DNA of 64,000 bases from Pedobacter sp. PLR (GTDB taxonomy: Bacteria; Bacteroidota; Bacteroidia; Sphingobacteriales; Sphingobacteriaceae): assembly GCF_026239675.1 (NCBI RefSeq), contig NZ_JAPIVQ010000003.1, forward strand, positions 372,001-436,000. Direction: 5' to 3'. Positions 33,974 through 44,127 of this stretch are shown here, piece after piece. The notes under the pieces were generated by a model. That model worked only from the letters and a program-made list of their open reading frames with translations. It was not told the DNA's origin and did no database searches. The position numbers and the translations under genes were made by a program. How positions within the stretch are numbered: the first letter of the stretch is position 1; every line of letters starts with the position of its first letter.

Positions 33974-35415
33974 ATGAATTTCAGAATTTTCTCCATTGCC
34001 CTGCTTGCGGGTTCTTGCCTGTTAAATCCGGCTTTATATGCTCAGGATAAAGCAGCGAAACTGCAAACTTACTTCGATACGATTTATGCTCAAAAGAATT
34101 TAAATGGCTGCATTTTAATAGCAGAAGAGGGGAAACCGATTTTTAGCAAAGCTTATGGCTATGCTGATGAGCAGCAAAACCGCCTGTTGAACACGGAAAC
34201 GGCTTTTGAATTGGCTTCGGTTTCCAAAATGTTTACCGCAATGGCGATTATGCAGTTGCAGGAAAAGGGAAAACTCAGTTATGAAGATAGCGTAAAGCGG
34301 TATTTCCCGGAATTGGAGTATCCAGGGGTAACGATTAGGAATCTATTAACACATACCTCAGGTATTCCTGAATTTCTGGGGTTTTCAGCCAATGATTTAG
34401 ACCTTAACAAGGTGAACTTTAATACGGATATCATTAAAAAACTAGCAAGTAGTAAGCTTCAACCGATTTTTAAACCAGGTATAGCCTGTAGTTATTCCAA
34501 TACTAACTATTTGCTGCTTGCGACTATCGTAGAAAAGATATCTGGTCAGTCTTTTGCTAACTATATGAAAAGCATGTATTTCTTCCGGTGGGCATGCTAC
34601 ACACAGAAGTTTATTCCAGACTAACCGCTCCGAAAAAGATCCTCAATTATGCCAGTGATGAAGTTTGGGATGCTGCGATAAATGGTTATGTTAAAACGGA
34701 TGATCTTAAAAGTGACATGACGAATTATTTGGATGGCGTAAATGGACCATATGGCATCAGTAGTACGATCAATGATCTTTTTAAATGGGATCAGGCATTA
34801 TATACAGAGAAACTGGTTAGTAAAGAGACTTTTAAAGCGGCTTTTACCCCTACAAAATTAGTGGGATCTGATAAATTTGCGGAAATGATGCCGGGTTGTC
34901 CTTTTGGTTTTGGCTGGATGATGAGTCCCGGGGAAGTAATGGGGGAGGAGATGTTCCATACAGGTGGCTTTGGCGGTTATGTTAACCTGATGCTTAGGAA
35001 TACCAGGTTAAAAAGAACCATAATTCTCTTGACAAATTACAGCAATAAGGCAAGTGTTTTTCAATTGATGGCCGGAGCTGTTCAACTCCTTGATGGGAAG
35101 CAACCTGAGATTCCAGTGAAAGTAGTCATTAAGAAAAGTATCCCAATTGCTGCAGGTAAATTAAAACCCTTAGCTGGTGAATATGTAGTTGATCAGACTC
35201 CGGCACTTAAAATGAAGATCCGTGCAGATGGAAACCATCTTTATGCCCGTTATCATACTCAGGCAGAGTTTCAGATTTATCCGGAGGCTGAGGATAGTTT
35301 CTTTTATACCGTAGTACCGGCAAGGATTAAGTTTAGTCTGGACAAAGATGGTAAAACGAAGAAGTTGGTCTTATTTCAGAATGGAGCCGAAATAGGGATG
35401 ACTCAAAAATTGTAA
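33974..35415 (+). pseudogene. Serine hydrolase (beta-lactamase/PBP4-like), frameshifted
   Basis: Two overlapping frames together make one exported serine hydrolase of about 480 residues. The first (ATG 33974; signal peptide ending 'ALYAQ') carries the SxxK nucleophile motif 'LASVSKMFTAM' and the YxN motif 'CSYSNTNY', then runs out of frame. The second frame resumes with the family pattern 'FLPVGMLHTEVY' and continues with 'HTGGFGGYVNLML' and a C-terminal beta domain. The switch lies near 34577, where one base appears to be missing. Such enzymes are esterases or D-Ala-D-Ala peptidase relatives. Either a recent inactivating mutation or a sequencing error; without the shift the product would look intact. 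Confidence 0.85.
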
Positions 35416-35462
35416 TATGATAGAGATATTGTTATTTTTATGGCAGCAGCGTCAGCGATAAT

Positions 35463-36245
35463 ATGGAACAAGAATATGGAATTTGTAGGGTGGCCATTGC
35501 GCCGCTAAGGACTGAAGCCTCCGATAGGGCCGAAATAAGTTCTCAATTACTTTTTGGTGATCATGTAGAGATCCTGGAAAAGAAAGAAAACTGGTGGCTG
35601 GTTTATAATGCCTTTGATGGTTATGAGGGCTGGATGGATTTCAAGCAGCTGAGCATGATTACCCTGGAGCAGTATGTTAACAACCATTCCTGTGACCATG
35701 TGGTTCCTGCGGAATTAATGGGAACAGTGATCGATGAGGAGGGGAGTAGATATTACCTTTCTCCGGGAAGTAACCTTCCGATGTTGGAAAACGGCTTTTG
35801 CAGTATTGGGGAACAAAAGTTCGCCGTGATGTTTACCCCATTAAAAACCACTGCTTTTCATACCGTCGAGGAATTGATTCAACATGCACTTTTCTTTTTA
35901 AATGCACCTTATTTATGGGGTGGAAGAAGTTTGTTCGGAATAGATTGTTCTGGATTTGTACAGATTGTCTTTAAACTGAACGGATATCAATTGAAACGGG
36001 ACGCCTGGCAGCAGGCAGAGCAGGGGGATGTGGTGGACTTTTTACCTGCCGTGAAACCTGGAGACGTTGCCTTTTTCGACAACGCAGACGGTAAGATCAT
36101 TCATGTGGGCATCATGCTCAGTGCCGATCGTATCATCCATGCCTCGGGTAAGGTAAGGATTGATCCAATAGATGATCAGGGTATTTACAATGCGGAGTTG
36201 GGACGTTACAGTCACCAACTCAGAATCATCAAACGTTTTATTTAA
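35463..36245 (+). CDS. C40 (NlpC/P60) peptidase with N-terminal SH3-like domain
   Basis: A 260-residue cysteine peptidase cutting peptidoglycan stem peptides. The N-terminal half shows bacterial SH3 features ('AISSQLLFGDHVEIL'-like segment and 'GWMDFKQL'); the C-terminal domain has the catalytic Cys in 'LFGIDCSGFVQIVF', His in 'IIHVGIMLS' and the third residue in 'IIHASGKVRID'. No signal peptide is visible, as in Bacteroidota YkfC-like enzymes that recycle muropeptides in the cytoplasm. Cytoplasmic recycling of gamma-D-Glu-dipeptides is therefore likely, by inference. Confidence 0.9.
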   Translation: MEQEYGICRVAIAPLRTEASDRAEISSQLLFGDHVEILEKKENWWLVYNAFDGYEGWMDFKQLSMITLEQYVNNHSCDHVVPAELMGTVIDEEGSRYYLSPGSNLPMLENGFCSIGEQKFAVMFTPLKTTAFHTVEELIQHALFFLNAPYLWGGRSLFGIDCSGFVQIVFKLNGYQLKRDAWQQAEQGDVVDFLPAVKPGDVAFFDNADGKIIHVGIMLSADRIIHASGKVRIDPIDDQGIYNAELGRYSHQLRIIKRFI

Positions 36246-36256
36246 GGAGCGGAAAC

Positions 36257-36733
36257 TTAATTTCCTTCTACAATGCAGCTGGGTTCACACTTCACCGGGA
36301 AGTTGCAGGAATTGGCAATGAAGCACATTTTATGTGCCTGCTCGTGTAGGGCATTTGCCTTATCCTGATCACTGGCTCTGGTAATTGTAACCACCGGATT
36401 CAAGGTGACTTCGGAAAAGTAACCACTACCATCCGCGTTTTCCAGCATCGTACCTACGGCATTGTCCTTGTAATCCATCACAATAATATCGTTTTGAGAA
36501 CAAAGGTGAAGATACCAAAGCATGTGGCAGGAAGATAGGGAAGAAACGAGTAAATCTTCTGGATTGTGTTTGGTTTTATCGCCTAGAAACGCGGAATCTG
36601 AAGAACCTGAAATGTCGGCTTTATGATCAATAGAAATCACATAGTTTCTGTCGAAGGAGCGATAGTCCATTGTTCCTGAACCTTTATTTCCTGTCCAGGT
36701 GACTACGGTTTTGTATAGATGTTCTTTTGGCAT
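36257..36733 (-). CDS. OsmC-family peroxiredoxin-like protein
   Basis: A 158-residue protein of the OsmC/Ohr family, which reduces organic hydroperoxides. The first cysteine lies in 'SSLSSCHMLWYLHLC' and the second in 'CFIANSCNFPVKCEPSC', with extra cysteines near the C-terminus. The N-terminus 'KTVVTWTGNKGSGT' is typical of OsmC. It converges on the C40 peptidase gene with 11 bases between. Confidence 0.9.
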   Translation of the reverse strand: MPKEHLYKTVVTWTGNKGSGTMDYRSFDRNYVISIDHKADISGSSDSAFLGDKTKHNPEDLLVSSLSSCHMLWYLHLCSQNDIIVMDYKDNAVGTMLENADGSGYFSEVTLNPVVTITRASDQDKANALHEQAHKMCFIANSCNFPVKCEPSCIVEGN

Positions 36734-36820
36734 GATTGGTACTATTTTATACCAATTTAAACATTCTTAGTTTTCTTTCCTCAGTTTTTTGAAAGTAAAT
36801 GGCAGTATTCTGATAACCTG

Positions 36821-37717
36821 CTAGTTAAATTTCCAAACCATCACTTGTCTGTCGTCTCCGGTAGAAATCAGGTATTTCCCATCAGCACTCCAAATCAGTT
36901 TGTTGATGGAATGAAAATGTCCTTCTGTGTTTTTTTCAAGGCTTAGAATCTTGTATAATCTGAAATCTGTACTGCTCCATATTTTAATGCCTTTATCCTG
37001 GCTACAGGTTGCAAAATAGGGCTCAGTAGGATGAAATGCAATGGCATAGATGCTGAACATGTGTGCGGCAATGCTATTGATCAGTTCATAACCTGGCAGG
37101 CTCCATACTTTTAACTGTGCATCGCGGCTTCCCGAAATCAGGTAATCTCCGGTAGGCGCATATTGCAGGGAGGTGATGGGGAGCGTGTGACTGGTTAGTT
37201 CCTTTAGCAGGCTGAAATCCTCAGTCTTATAGATTCTGATTACGCCGTCTTTACCACCTAGTGCCATTTCCTTTTCATCATTACTCAAAGCAATGGCCCT
37301 CACCGTTTGAGGAATCACCTGAAAATGATACAGTAAAGAGAAGTCCGCTAAAGACCATACGGCAAGCATACCATCTTCTCCGGTACTGATCAGTTCATTC
37401 TTATAAGTAATGGTTTTGAGGTCAAACACCCCTTTCTGATGGAAGCTTAAAGTGGCAGTTACCTTTTCTTCGTCGAGGTTAAAGACCAGGATTGATCCGC
37501 TGCGCTGTGCGATGAATAATAAGTTGCCGAAACGGTGCAAAGCATATACAGAGCTTTGCACCGGAACAAGAACTTTTACAAAACCCATTGTTTCCAGTGA
37601 CCATTCTACCACGCCTTTGTCATTACCGGCACTAAAAAAGGTGTCTTTTTTAGGGGAGGTCGCTAAGGCATAAATTGGGTTCTGGTGTCCGTTTAGGGTA
37701 TGTAAGTGTTTCAGCAT
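36821..37717 (-). CDS. WD40-repeat protein
   Basis: A 298-residue protein made of about seven WD40 repeats, e.g. 'HTLPITSLQYAPTGDYLISGSRDAQLKVWS' spread over residues 178-207, ending 'DDRQVMVWKFN', so one complete beta-propeller. No signal peptide or enzyme domain is present. WD40 propellers are protein-binding platforms; no partner can be inferred. It lies 62 bases downstream of hisIE in the same direction and might be read through from the his operon. Confidence 0.88.
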   Translation of the reverse strand: MLKHLHTLNGHQNPIYALATSPKKDTFFSAGNDKGVVEWSLETMGFVKVLVPVQSSVYALHRFGNLLFIAQRSGSILVFNLDEEKVTATLSFHQKGVFDLKTITYKNELISTGEDGMLAVWSLADFSLLYHFQVIPQTVRAIALSNDEKEMALGGKDGVIRIYKTEDFSLLKELTSHTLPITSLQYAPTGDYLISGSRDAQLKVWSLPGYELINSIAAHMFSIYAIAFHPTEPYFATCSQDKGIKIWSSTDFRLYKILSLEKNTEGHFHSINKLIWSADGKYLISTGDDRQVMVWKFN

Positions 37718-37779
37718 AATTATTTTATCCGGTAATCTTTATTTTACTAGCGCCGTTTAATTACAGCGCATGATTTGTT

Positions 37780-38370
37780 TTATTTAAGGTGTCTTTTTTC
37801 AAGATTCTGAGCAATCTCTGTTAAGCTTTTTCCTTTTTCTTTCAGCAGGACTAAAAGGTGGAAAATCAGGTCGGAACTCTCATTTACAAAATCTTCATCC
37901 GTTTCATTTAAAGCGGCAATAACGGTTTCTACACCTTCTTCACCTACTTTTTGCGCAATCTTGTTCAGTCCTTTCTGACGAAGTTTGTTGACATAAGATT
38001 CCTCAGAAGGGTTTTCATACCTGTCGGAGATAATGCTTTCCAGTTCAAAAAGGAAGTTTTGATTGTAGTCGGTTTTAAAGCAGCTTCTGCTTCCGGTATG
38101 ACAAGTTGGACCTACAGGACTCGCTTTAATCAGGATGGTATCGCGATCGCAATCAATATGCGTGTCTTTTACGAAAAGGAAGTTGCCACTTTCTTCACCT
38201 TTAGTCCAGAGGCGGTTTTTAGACCTGGAAAAGAAGGTTACTTTACCTTCCTCCTGAGTTTTTGTCCAGGCTTCCTGGTTCATGTAACCCAGCATTAAAA
38301 CTTCCAGTGTCTGGTTGTCCTGAATGATGACAGGAACCAGTCCGTCTGTTTTTTCAAAATCTATATTCAT
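37780..38370 (-). CDS. hisIE: HisIE, phosphoribosyl-AMP cyclohydrolase / phosphoribosyl-ATP pyrophosphatase
   Basis: A 196-residue bifunctional enzyme for steps 2 and 3 of histidine synthesis. The HisI part has '[10 protein letters not shown]', '[14 protein letters not shown]' and metal ligands in 'HIDCDRDT' plus '[11 protein letters not shown]'; the HisE part (from about residue 105) has '[15 protein letters not shown]' and '[13 protein letters not shown]'. It is the last his gene; its start overlaps the hisF stop by 4 bases (38367-38370). Confidence 0.96.
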   Translation of the reverse strand: MNIDFEKTDGLVPVIIQDNQTLEVLMLGYMNQEAWTKTQEEGKVTFFSRSKNRLWTKGEESGNFLFVKDTHIDCDRDTILIKASPVGPTCHTGSRSCFKTDYNQNFLFELESIISDRYENPSEESYVNKLRQKGLNKIAQKVGEEGVETVIAALNETDEDFVNESSDLIFHLLVLLKEKGKSLTEIAQNLEKRHLK

Positions 38371-39122
38371 AACCTTACAGGTATATTGTGGTATTTTAAT
38401 TTTTGTTTCAGTTCGGGGATAGGGATCTCACCGAAGTGAAATACCGAAGCCGCAAGGGCTGCATCGACGCCTGTTTTTTCAAAGACATCTATGAAATGCT
38501 GAACGGTTCCGGCACCCCCGGAGGCAATCACAGGGATATTGATCATTTGAGTGACGGTATTCAATAAGCCACAGTCAAATCCTTGTTTTGTCCCGTCATG
38601 GTCCATAGAAGTGAGCAGGATTTCTCCGGCACCCATACTTTCCGCCTGGCGGATCCAGTTTTCGGTTTCCAGTTCAGTGATCAGTCGGCCACCATTCAGA
38701 TGAACACGGTTTTTGCCTTCCACCAATTTGGTATCTACGGCAACCACCACAAACTGAACGCCAAATGCAGCAGCCAGTTCTTCAATTAAAGCAGGGTTTT
38801 TTACCGCTGCTGAGTTGATACTGATCTTATCGGCACCTGCATTTAACAGGGCTTCTGCATCCTGAATCGTGGTAATACCGCCTCCAATAGTAAAAGGGAT
38901 ATTCAGCTGACGGGCAACTGATTTCACCATTTCTATCATCGTTTTACGACGTTCATGAGTAGCGGTAATGTCCAGAAACACGAGTTCATCGGCACCTTGC
39001 TGTGCATATTGCCAGGCCAGTTCTACCGGATCTCCCGCGTCTTTAAGGTCCACAAAGTTGACCCCTTTAACCGTTCTGCCATCTTTAACATCCAGGCATG
39101 GAATGATACGTTTACTTAGCAT
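38367..39122 (-). CDS. hisF: HisF, imidazole glycerol phosphate synthase cyclase subunit
   Basis: A 251-residue (beta-alpha)8 barrel with catalytic Asp in '[17 protein letters not shown]' (Asp11) and a second in '[17 protein letters not shown]'. It joins PRFAR with ammonia from HisH to give imidazole glycerol phosphate and AICAR. Downstream it overlaps hisIE by 4 bases; hisA ends 4 bases upstream. Confidence 0.96.
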   Translation of the reverse strand: MLSKRIIPCLDVKDGRTVKGVNFVDLKDAGDPVELAWQYAQQGADELVFLDITATHERRKTMIEMVKSVARQLNIPFTIGGGITTIQDAEALLNAGADKISINSAAVKNPALIEELAAAFGVQFVVVAVDTKLVEGKNRVHLNGGRLITELETENWIRQAESMGAGEILLTSMDHDGTKQGFDCGLLNTVTQMINIPVIASGGAGTVQHFIDVFEKTGVDAALAASVFHFGEIPIPELKQKLKYHNIPVRL

Positions 39123-39126
39123 CGGC

Positions 39127-39876
39127 TTAAAGAGAAGTCATTTGCTTTAAATTCCATTCTTTGATCTCCTCGATAGTGATTCTGTTTTCATAAATGGCTT
39201 TACCCACTACTACAGAACGGATGTCTAATTTCGCCAGCTCTTCAATATCTTTCATTGAACTTACACCACCAGAAGCGATCAGTTTAATGAATGGAGAGTG
39301 CTCCAATAGTTTTTTATAAAGATCTACTGCTGCTCCGCCTAGTTTTCCGTCCTTGTTGATGTCGGTACATAAGAATCTGAAAAAGCCTAGTTGCAGACAT
39401 TTATCCACGTAATCCATTAATTTGATTGGTGAACTTTCCATCCAGCCAGAATATTTGATCACTTCATCCAACACATCAATCGCAACGACGATTCTGTTGG
39501 CATAATCATATTTCTTGCCTACTTCCTGACTTAATTCCGCAAGGAAATCAGGATTAGTAATGGCTTGTGTACCTACGATAACGCGGTGAATTCCTGCATC
39601 CAATAGGTCTGTAACCTGTTGAATGGTGCGGACTCCGCCTCCGTATTGTACACGCATATCAGTTTTACTGATGATTTCAAACAATGCTTTCTGGTTACTG
39701 AAATCTCCTTTAGCACCATTTAAGTCAATAATATGTATGAATTCTGTACCGTTAGAACGGTATGTTTCGATCATTTCAGCGATGGAAACATCATATTCAG
39801 TTTTCTGGTTATAGTCACCTTCTCTAAGGCGAACCACTTTACCATCTAAAATATCAATAGCAGGAATAATGTACAT
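39127..39876 (-). CDS. hisA: HisA, ProFAR isomerase
   Basis: A 249-residue (beta-alpha)8 barrel: '[19 protein letters not shown]' at the N-terminus with the catalytic Asp, '[13 protein letters not shown]', and the second Asp in '[12 protein letters not shown]'. It catalyses the Amadori rearrangement of ProFAR to PRFAR. One base separates it from hisH. Confidence 0.96.
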   Translation of the reverse strand: MYIIPAIDILDGKVVRLREGDYNQKTEYDVSIAEMIETYRSNGTEFIHIIDLNGAKGDFSNQKALFEIISKTDMRVQYGGGVRTIQQVTDLLDAGIHRVIVGTQAITNPDFLAELSQEVGKKYDYANRIVVAIDVLDEVIKYSGWMESSPIKLMDYVDKCLQLGFFRFLCTDINKDGKLGGAAVDLYKKLLEHSPFIKLIASGGVSSMKDIEELAKLDIRSVVVGKAIYENRITIEEIKEWNLKQMTSL

Positions 39877-39877
39877 T

Positions 39878-40471
39878 TTATTGTTTTAAGTTTGAGAAAT
39901 TCTTTAATATATGCTCGCCGGCGCTCCCGGATTTTTCCGGGTGGAACTGAACGCCATAGAAATTATCTTTTTGTATCGCAGCAGAAAATGGCGTACCATA
40001 ATTTGCAGTGGCAATATCAAAAATAGGGTTATATTCAATAAAGTACGAATGCACAAAGTAAAATTGTGTTAGGTTAGTAACCCCTTCGAATAATGCATTG
40101 TTTTTATGTTCGATATTATTCCATCCCATATGCGGGATTTTAATGCCCTGATTTTTGTCAAATAAGCGGGTTTTTAAAGGGAAGATACCCATTAGTTCGG
40201 CATCTCCTTCTTCAGAATGAGCGGTTAGGAGCTGCATACCTACACAGATGCCCAATACCGGCTTTTTAAGCGCTTTAATGGGTTCCACCAGTCCGGTTTG
40301 TTCCAGTTTTTTCATGGCTGCACCAGCATGGCCAACCCCTGGAATGATGATATGGGTATATTTATCCAGATCTGCTTCCGTATTGACCATCCCATAGTTC
40401 AGGTATTGTCTTTCCAATGCTGAGCTGAGTGAAAAGATGTTACCTGCGCCGTAGTTTACAATTCCAATCAT
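39878..40471 (-). CDS. hisH: HisH, glutamine amidotransferase subunit of IGP synthase
   Basis: A 197-residue class I amidotransferase: catalytic Cys in 'VLGICVGMQLL', His and Glu in 'FYGVQFHPEKSG'. It supplies ammonia to HisF. Its start overlaps the last base of hisB, typical of translational coupling. Confidence 0.96.
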   Translation of the reverse strand: MIGIVNYGAGNIFSLSSALERQYLNYGMVNTEADLDKYTHIIIPGVGHAGAAMKKLEQTGLVEPIKALKKPVLGICVGMQLLTAHSEEGDAELMGIFPLKTRLFDKNQGIKIPHMGWNNIEHKNNALFEGVTNLTQFYFVHSYFIEYNPIFDIATANYGTPFSAAIQKDNFYGVQFHPEKSGSAGEHILKNFSNLKQ

Positions 40472-41604
40472 TACAATACGCCTTTAGTACTCGGTAAGAC
40501 CAGCTTTTCAGCATCGCGTTTAATCGCCATTTTGATGGCTTTAGCGAAAGCTTTAAAGATAGCTTCAATTTTATGGTGTTCATTTTCACCTTCTGCCTTG
40601 ATGTTCAGGTTGCATTTTGCAGCATCACTAAACGATTTGAAGAAGTGATAAAACATTTCTGTAGGCATATCACCTACTTTTTCACGCTTAAATTCTGCGT
40701 CCCAAACGATCCAGCTTCTGCCGCCAAAGTCGATAGCTGCCTGTGCTAAACAATCATCCATAGGTAAGCAGAAACCATAGCGCTCTAAACCTAATTTATT
40801 GCCGATTGCTTTTGCAAATGCCTCGCCAAGAGCGATTCCTGTATCTTCAATGGTATGGTGTTCATCGATATGAAGGTCGCCATTGGTTTTGATTTTCAGG
40901 TCGATACTACCATGACGGGCAATCTGATCCAGCATGTGGTCAAAGAAGTTTAATCCTGTAGAGATCTCTGCTTTGCCGGTGCCATCCAGGTCAATATCGA
41001 TGCTGATTTTTGTTTCATTGGTATTTCTTTCATGGTGAATGGTCCGTGTTCCGGCTTTCAGCATGGTGTATATATCTTCCCAGTTTTGAGTTTTTAATGC
41101 AATATACTCGTTAAGTGCTTCTATCTTATCCAGATTTTCATTGGCCCCTAATTGCAGGTTATTGCATAACCAAATCGCTTTTGCACCCAGGTTTTTGGCT
41201 AGAATGATGTCATTGATTCTGTCACCGATAACAAAAGAGTTTTTCAGGTCGTAATCTGCGGTTAGAAAGTGCTGCAATAAACCGATGTTAGGTTTACGTG
41301 TTGGTGCATTTTCATGGGCAAAAGTTTTGTCGATGATCACCTCATTGAACACTACGCCTTCATTGGCAAAGGTGCTCATCACAAAGTTGTGTACCGGCCA
41401 GAAGTTGACTTCAGGGTGGGAGTCTGTTCCCAATCCATCCTGATTGGTCACCATCACCAATTCATAATCCAGCTCTCTGGCTATTTTTGAAAGGTAATAA
41501 AGAGAACGTGGGTAGAATTCCAGTTTCTCAAAAGAGTCTATCTGCTCATCAGGTGGTTCATTAATGAGGGTGCCGTCTCTGTCAATAAATAATACTTTTT
41601 TCAT
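40471..41604 (-). CDS. hisB: HisB, histidinol-phosphatase / imidazoleglycerol-phosphate dehydratase
   Basis: A 377-residue bifunctional enzyme for two late steps. The N-terminal HAD phosphatase has '[13 protein letters not shown]'; the C-terminal dehydratase (from about residue 190) has the metal motifs '[13 protein letters not shown]', '[14 protein letters not shown]' and '[10 protein letters not shown]'. The fused form is known from enterobacteria and Bacteroidota. I chose the second of two close ATGs (41604), because it aligns with the hisD start relative to the shared upstream element. Confidence 0.94.
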   Translation of the reverse strand: MKKVLFIDRDGTLINEPPDEQIDSFEKLEFYPRSLYYLSKIARELDYELVMVTNQDGLGTDSHPEVNFWPVHNFVMSTFANEGVVFNEVIIDKTFAHENAPTRKPNIGLLQHFLTADYDLKNSFVIGDRINDIILAKNLGAKAIWLCNNLQLGANENLDKIEALNEYIALKTQNWEDIYTMLKAGTRTIHHERNTNETKISIDIDLDGTGKAEISTGLNFFDHMLDQIARHGSIDLKIKTNGDLHIDEHHTIEDTGIALGEAFAKAIGNKLGLERYGFCLPMDDCLAQAAIDFGGRSWIVWDAEFKREKVGDMPTEMFYHFFKSFSDAAKCNLNIKAEGENEHHKIEAIFKAFAKAIKMAIKRDAEKLVLPSTKGVL

Positions 41605-41625
41605 TAGCATGTAATTGTTTTCAGT

Positions 41626-41678
41626 GGTTATGAAGCTATTATTAGCATAATTATGATGGTTTGTAAGCAGTATGCTTA
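41626..41678 (-). repeat. his intercistronic element, copy B (upstream of hisB)
   Basis: It shares 21 of 24 bases with copy A from the motif GGTTATGAAGCT to AGCATA (plus-strand reading, 41626-41649), lies exactly 21 nt from the hisB start, and carries an AGCATA/TATGCT inverted repeat (41644-41649 with 41671-41676). Confidence 0.7.
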
Positions 41679-41697
41679 TAACGGTTTCATGTTTTTA

Positions 41698-42741
41698 TTA
41701 GTTAAGCGCTTTCAAAGCCGCTAGAAGGATTTCGTTTTCTTGTGGGGTTCCTATGGTGATTCGAAGGCAACCTTCGCATAATGTCACTTTAGAACGGTCT
41801 CTGACAATGATGCCCTGGTTTACTAAGGCTTCATAAGTTTTCAACGCATCAATGACTTCAATTAGTATGAAATTGGCATCAGAAGCATGAACTTTTTTAA
41901 CGATTGGTAAATTAATCAATGCTTCGCTCAGGCTTTCTCTTTCTGCCACGGTGATTTTAATCCACTCGTTTACCTGCGCGATGTTTTCCAATGCTTTTAA
42001 AGCAAGATCTTGTGTTGCCTGGTTGATGTTGTAAGGAGGCTTTACTTTATTGAGGATGTCGATTACCGGACGGGCAGCAAATGCCATTCCTAAGCGCAAT
42101 GCAGCAAGACCCCATGCTTTAGAAAAAGTTTGTAAGACCACCAGGTTAGGGTATTCCGTCAGTTCTTTAATAAAAGTGCGTTGTTTTGCATAGTTGATAT
42201 AAGCCTCATCAATAATCACCAATCCCTGGAAGTTAGCCAGTACAGTCTCAATATCTGTGCGGATAATAGAATTTCCGGTTGGGTTATTTGGAGAACAGAT
42301 GAAGATCAGTTTCGTGTTTTCATCAATTGCTTCTGCAATTTTCTCCAGATCTAACTGGTAGTTCGGCAGGAGGTTCACTTTTCTGGCTTCTACGTTATTG
42401 ATATTGGCAGATACTTCATACATTCCATAAGTTGGTGGAAGGATGATGACATTGTCTTTTCCAGGTTCGCAGAAAGCGCGGAACAATATATCTATTGCCT
42501 CATCGCTGCCATTTCCAAGGAAAGTATTTTCAATAGGTACACCTTTGATTTTGCTAAGGGCATCTTTAAGATCCAGTTGCAATGGGTCCGGGTATCTGTT
42601 AAAATTTACATCTAATGGAGAACCGTATCCGTTCTCATTGGCATCTAAAAATACACTGGCCTGTCCTTTATATTCATCCCTGGCAGTAGAATATGGTTTC
42701 AGATTTTTGATGTTTTCTCTTTGGAGGTTATTGATATCCAT
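41698..42741 (-). CDS. hisC: HisC, histidinol-phosphate aminotransferase
   Basis: A 347-residue PLP enzyme of aminotransferase class I/II. PLP lysine lies in 'VLQTFSKAWGLAALRLG' (SKxxGLAxxRxG), with 'CSPNNPTGNSI' and 'IIDEAYINYA' around the cofactor. It converts imidazole-acetol phosphate to histidinol phosphate. hisD ends 2 bases upstream; an 93-nt gap with repeat copy B separates it from hisB. Confidence 0.96.
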   Translation of the reverse strand: MDINNLQRENIKNLKPYSTARDEYKGQASVFLDANENGYGSPLDVNFNRYPDPLQLDLKDALSKIKGVPIENTFLGNGSDEAIDILFRAFCEPGKDNVIILPPTYGMYEVSANINNVEARKVNLLPNYQLDLEKIAEAIDENTKLIFICSPNNPTGNSIIRTDIETVLANFQGLVIIDEAYINYAKQRTFIKELTEYPNLVVLQTFSKAWGLAALRLGMAFAARPVIDILNKVKPPYNINQATQDLALKALENIAQVNEWIKITVAERESLSEALINLPIVKKVHASDANFILIEVIDALKTYEALVNQGIIVRDRSKVTLCEGCLRITIGTPQENEILLAALKALN

Positions 42742-42743
42742 CT

Positions 42744-44030
42744 TTATGATTTTAAACGAATAGTGATTGCATTCTTGTGCGCTTGCAGGCCTTCTGCTGC
42801 GGCTAATACTTCAACGGTGTTGCCAATATTGGCTAAACCCTGTTCTGTGATGTGTTGAAAGGTGATTTTCTTGAGGAAAGAATCCAGCGATACACCAGAG
42901 TACGCTTTTGCGAAACCGCTGGTAGGTAAGGTATGGTTGGTTCCGGAGGCATAATCACCGGCACTTTCGGGAGTCAGGTTACCTAAAAACACAGAACCTG
43001 CATTCTCAATTAAGGGGATCAGCTGCTCAAATTTATTGGTAGCTAAGATGAGGTGTTCAGGGGCATATTCGTTGCTAAATTCCATGGCCTGTTCCAGGTT
43101 TTCCACCAATACCACATAAGAATTGGCGATCGCCTTTTCTGTGACGTCTTTTCTGGGAAGTATAGCAATCTGCGCTTCAATTTGTTTTAAAGTTTCGGTA
43201 ACTATTTCCGGAGAAGTCGCCACTAAAATTGCCTGACTATCAGCGCCATGTTCTGCCTGAGCCAGTAAGTCCGAGGCAATGAAAGCCGGATTGGCGCTCT
43301 CATCTGCAATGACCAAAACTTCTGAAGGACCCGCAGGCATATCGATAGCCGTCATGCTGCTGGATTGAATCAGTTGTTTTGCCTGGGTAACGTAACGGTT
43401 TCCAGGGCCGAAGATCTTATAAACTTTAGGCACACTTTCCGTTCCATAAGCCATTGCAGCAACGGCTTGTGCACCGCCAATCATATATATTCTTTTGATA
43501 CCAAGCTTTAGGGCACAGTAAGCGAGGTAGCAATTGGTTTTTCCGTCTTTTTGAGGAGGGGAGCAGACCACGATTTCTTTACATCCTGCCAATACAGCGG
43601 GGATACCGAGCATGAGAAAGGTGCTGGGTAAAACTGCCGATCCGCCGGGAATGTATAATCCCACACGACTGATAGGTCTGGATTCCCGCCAGCAGGTTAC
43701 GCCAGGCATGGTTTCCAGTTTATCTTCCGTGTTGGCTTGAGCCGCGTGAAAGGCGCTGATGTTTGCATAAGCAGTATCAATGGCTGCTTTTTCTGCTGCC
43801 GGAATAGTAGCCGCAATACTTTCAATCTCCGCTTCCGAAAGGTATAAGTCCGTTAAAGTTACCTGGTCAAACTGCTGTGCATAATCGATCAATGCAGCAT
43901 CTCCGCGGGTTTTTACCTGCTCAATGATTTGAGTTACACGATCCAGAATACTACTATCGTCTTCCAGTTGTCTTAAACATAGATTTTTGATCTCCTGTTC
44001 AGCCAATTCTTTATAACTATAGATTTTCAT
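42744..44030 (-). CDS. hisD: HisD, histidinol dehydrogenase
   Basis: A 428-residue zinc enzyme for the last two steps, histidinol to histidine. Landmarks: 'GLYIPGGSAVLPST', 'KIFGPGNRYVTQAKQ', 'DMPAGPSEVLVIAD', 'LLAQAEHGADSQA' (zinc ligands Gln/His) and 'NHTLPTSGFAKAYSG'. The frame extends to 44093, but that would start 21 codons before the family's usual N-terminus, inside the repeat element; ATG 44030 fits. Confidence 0.96.
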   Translation of the reverse strand: MKIYSYKELAEQEIKNLCLRQLEDDSSILDRVTQIIEQVKTRGDAALIDYAQQFDQVTLTDLYLSEAEIESIAATIPAAEKAAIDTAYANISAFHAAQANTEDKLETMPGVTCWRESRPISRVGLYIPGGSAVLPSTFLMLGIPAVLAGCKEIVVCSPPQKDGKTNCYLAYCALKLGIKRIYMIGGAQAVAAMAYGTESVPKVYKIFGPGNRYVTQAKQLIQSSSMTAIDMPAGPSEVLVIADESANPAFIASDLLAQAEHGADSQAILVATSPEIVTETLKQIEAQIAILPRKDVTEKAIANSYVVLVENLEQAMEFSNEYAPEHLILATNKFEQLIPLIENAGSVFLGNLTPESAGDYASGTNHTLPTSGFAKAYSGVSLDSFLKKITFQHITEQGLANIGNTVEVLAAAEGLQAHKNAITIRLKS

Positions 44031-44051
44031 CAGAGTATGTTGTTTTTTTAA

Positions 44052-44105
44052 GGTTATGAAGCTTTCATCAGCATATTTCAATGCTTTTTGCAAACATTAT
44101 GCTGA
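44052..44105 (-). repeat. his intercistronic element, copy A (upstream of hisD)
   Basis: Counterpart of copy B: GGTTATGAAGCT at 44052-44063 (plus-strand reading), 21 nt from the hisD start, and an 8-bp inverted repeat TCAGCATA/TATGCTGA (44068-44075 with 44098-44105). The hairpin would form in the hisG-hisD spacer of the mRNA. Confidence 0.7.
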
Positions 44106-44127
44106 TTTGGTTTCAATGAGGTGAAAC

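Noticed and set aside
44031-44093. Longer hisD start
   Set aside because: The extra 21 codons are not HisD-like and lie in the repeat element; ATG 44030 gives the family's normal start.
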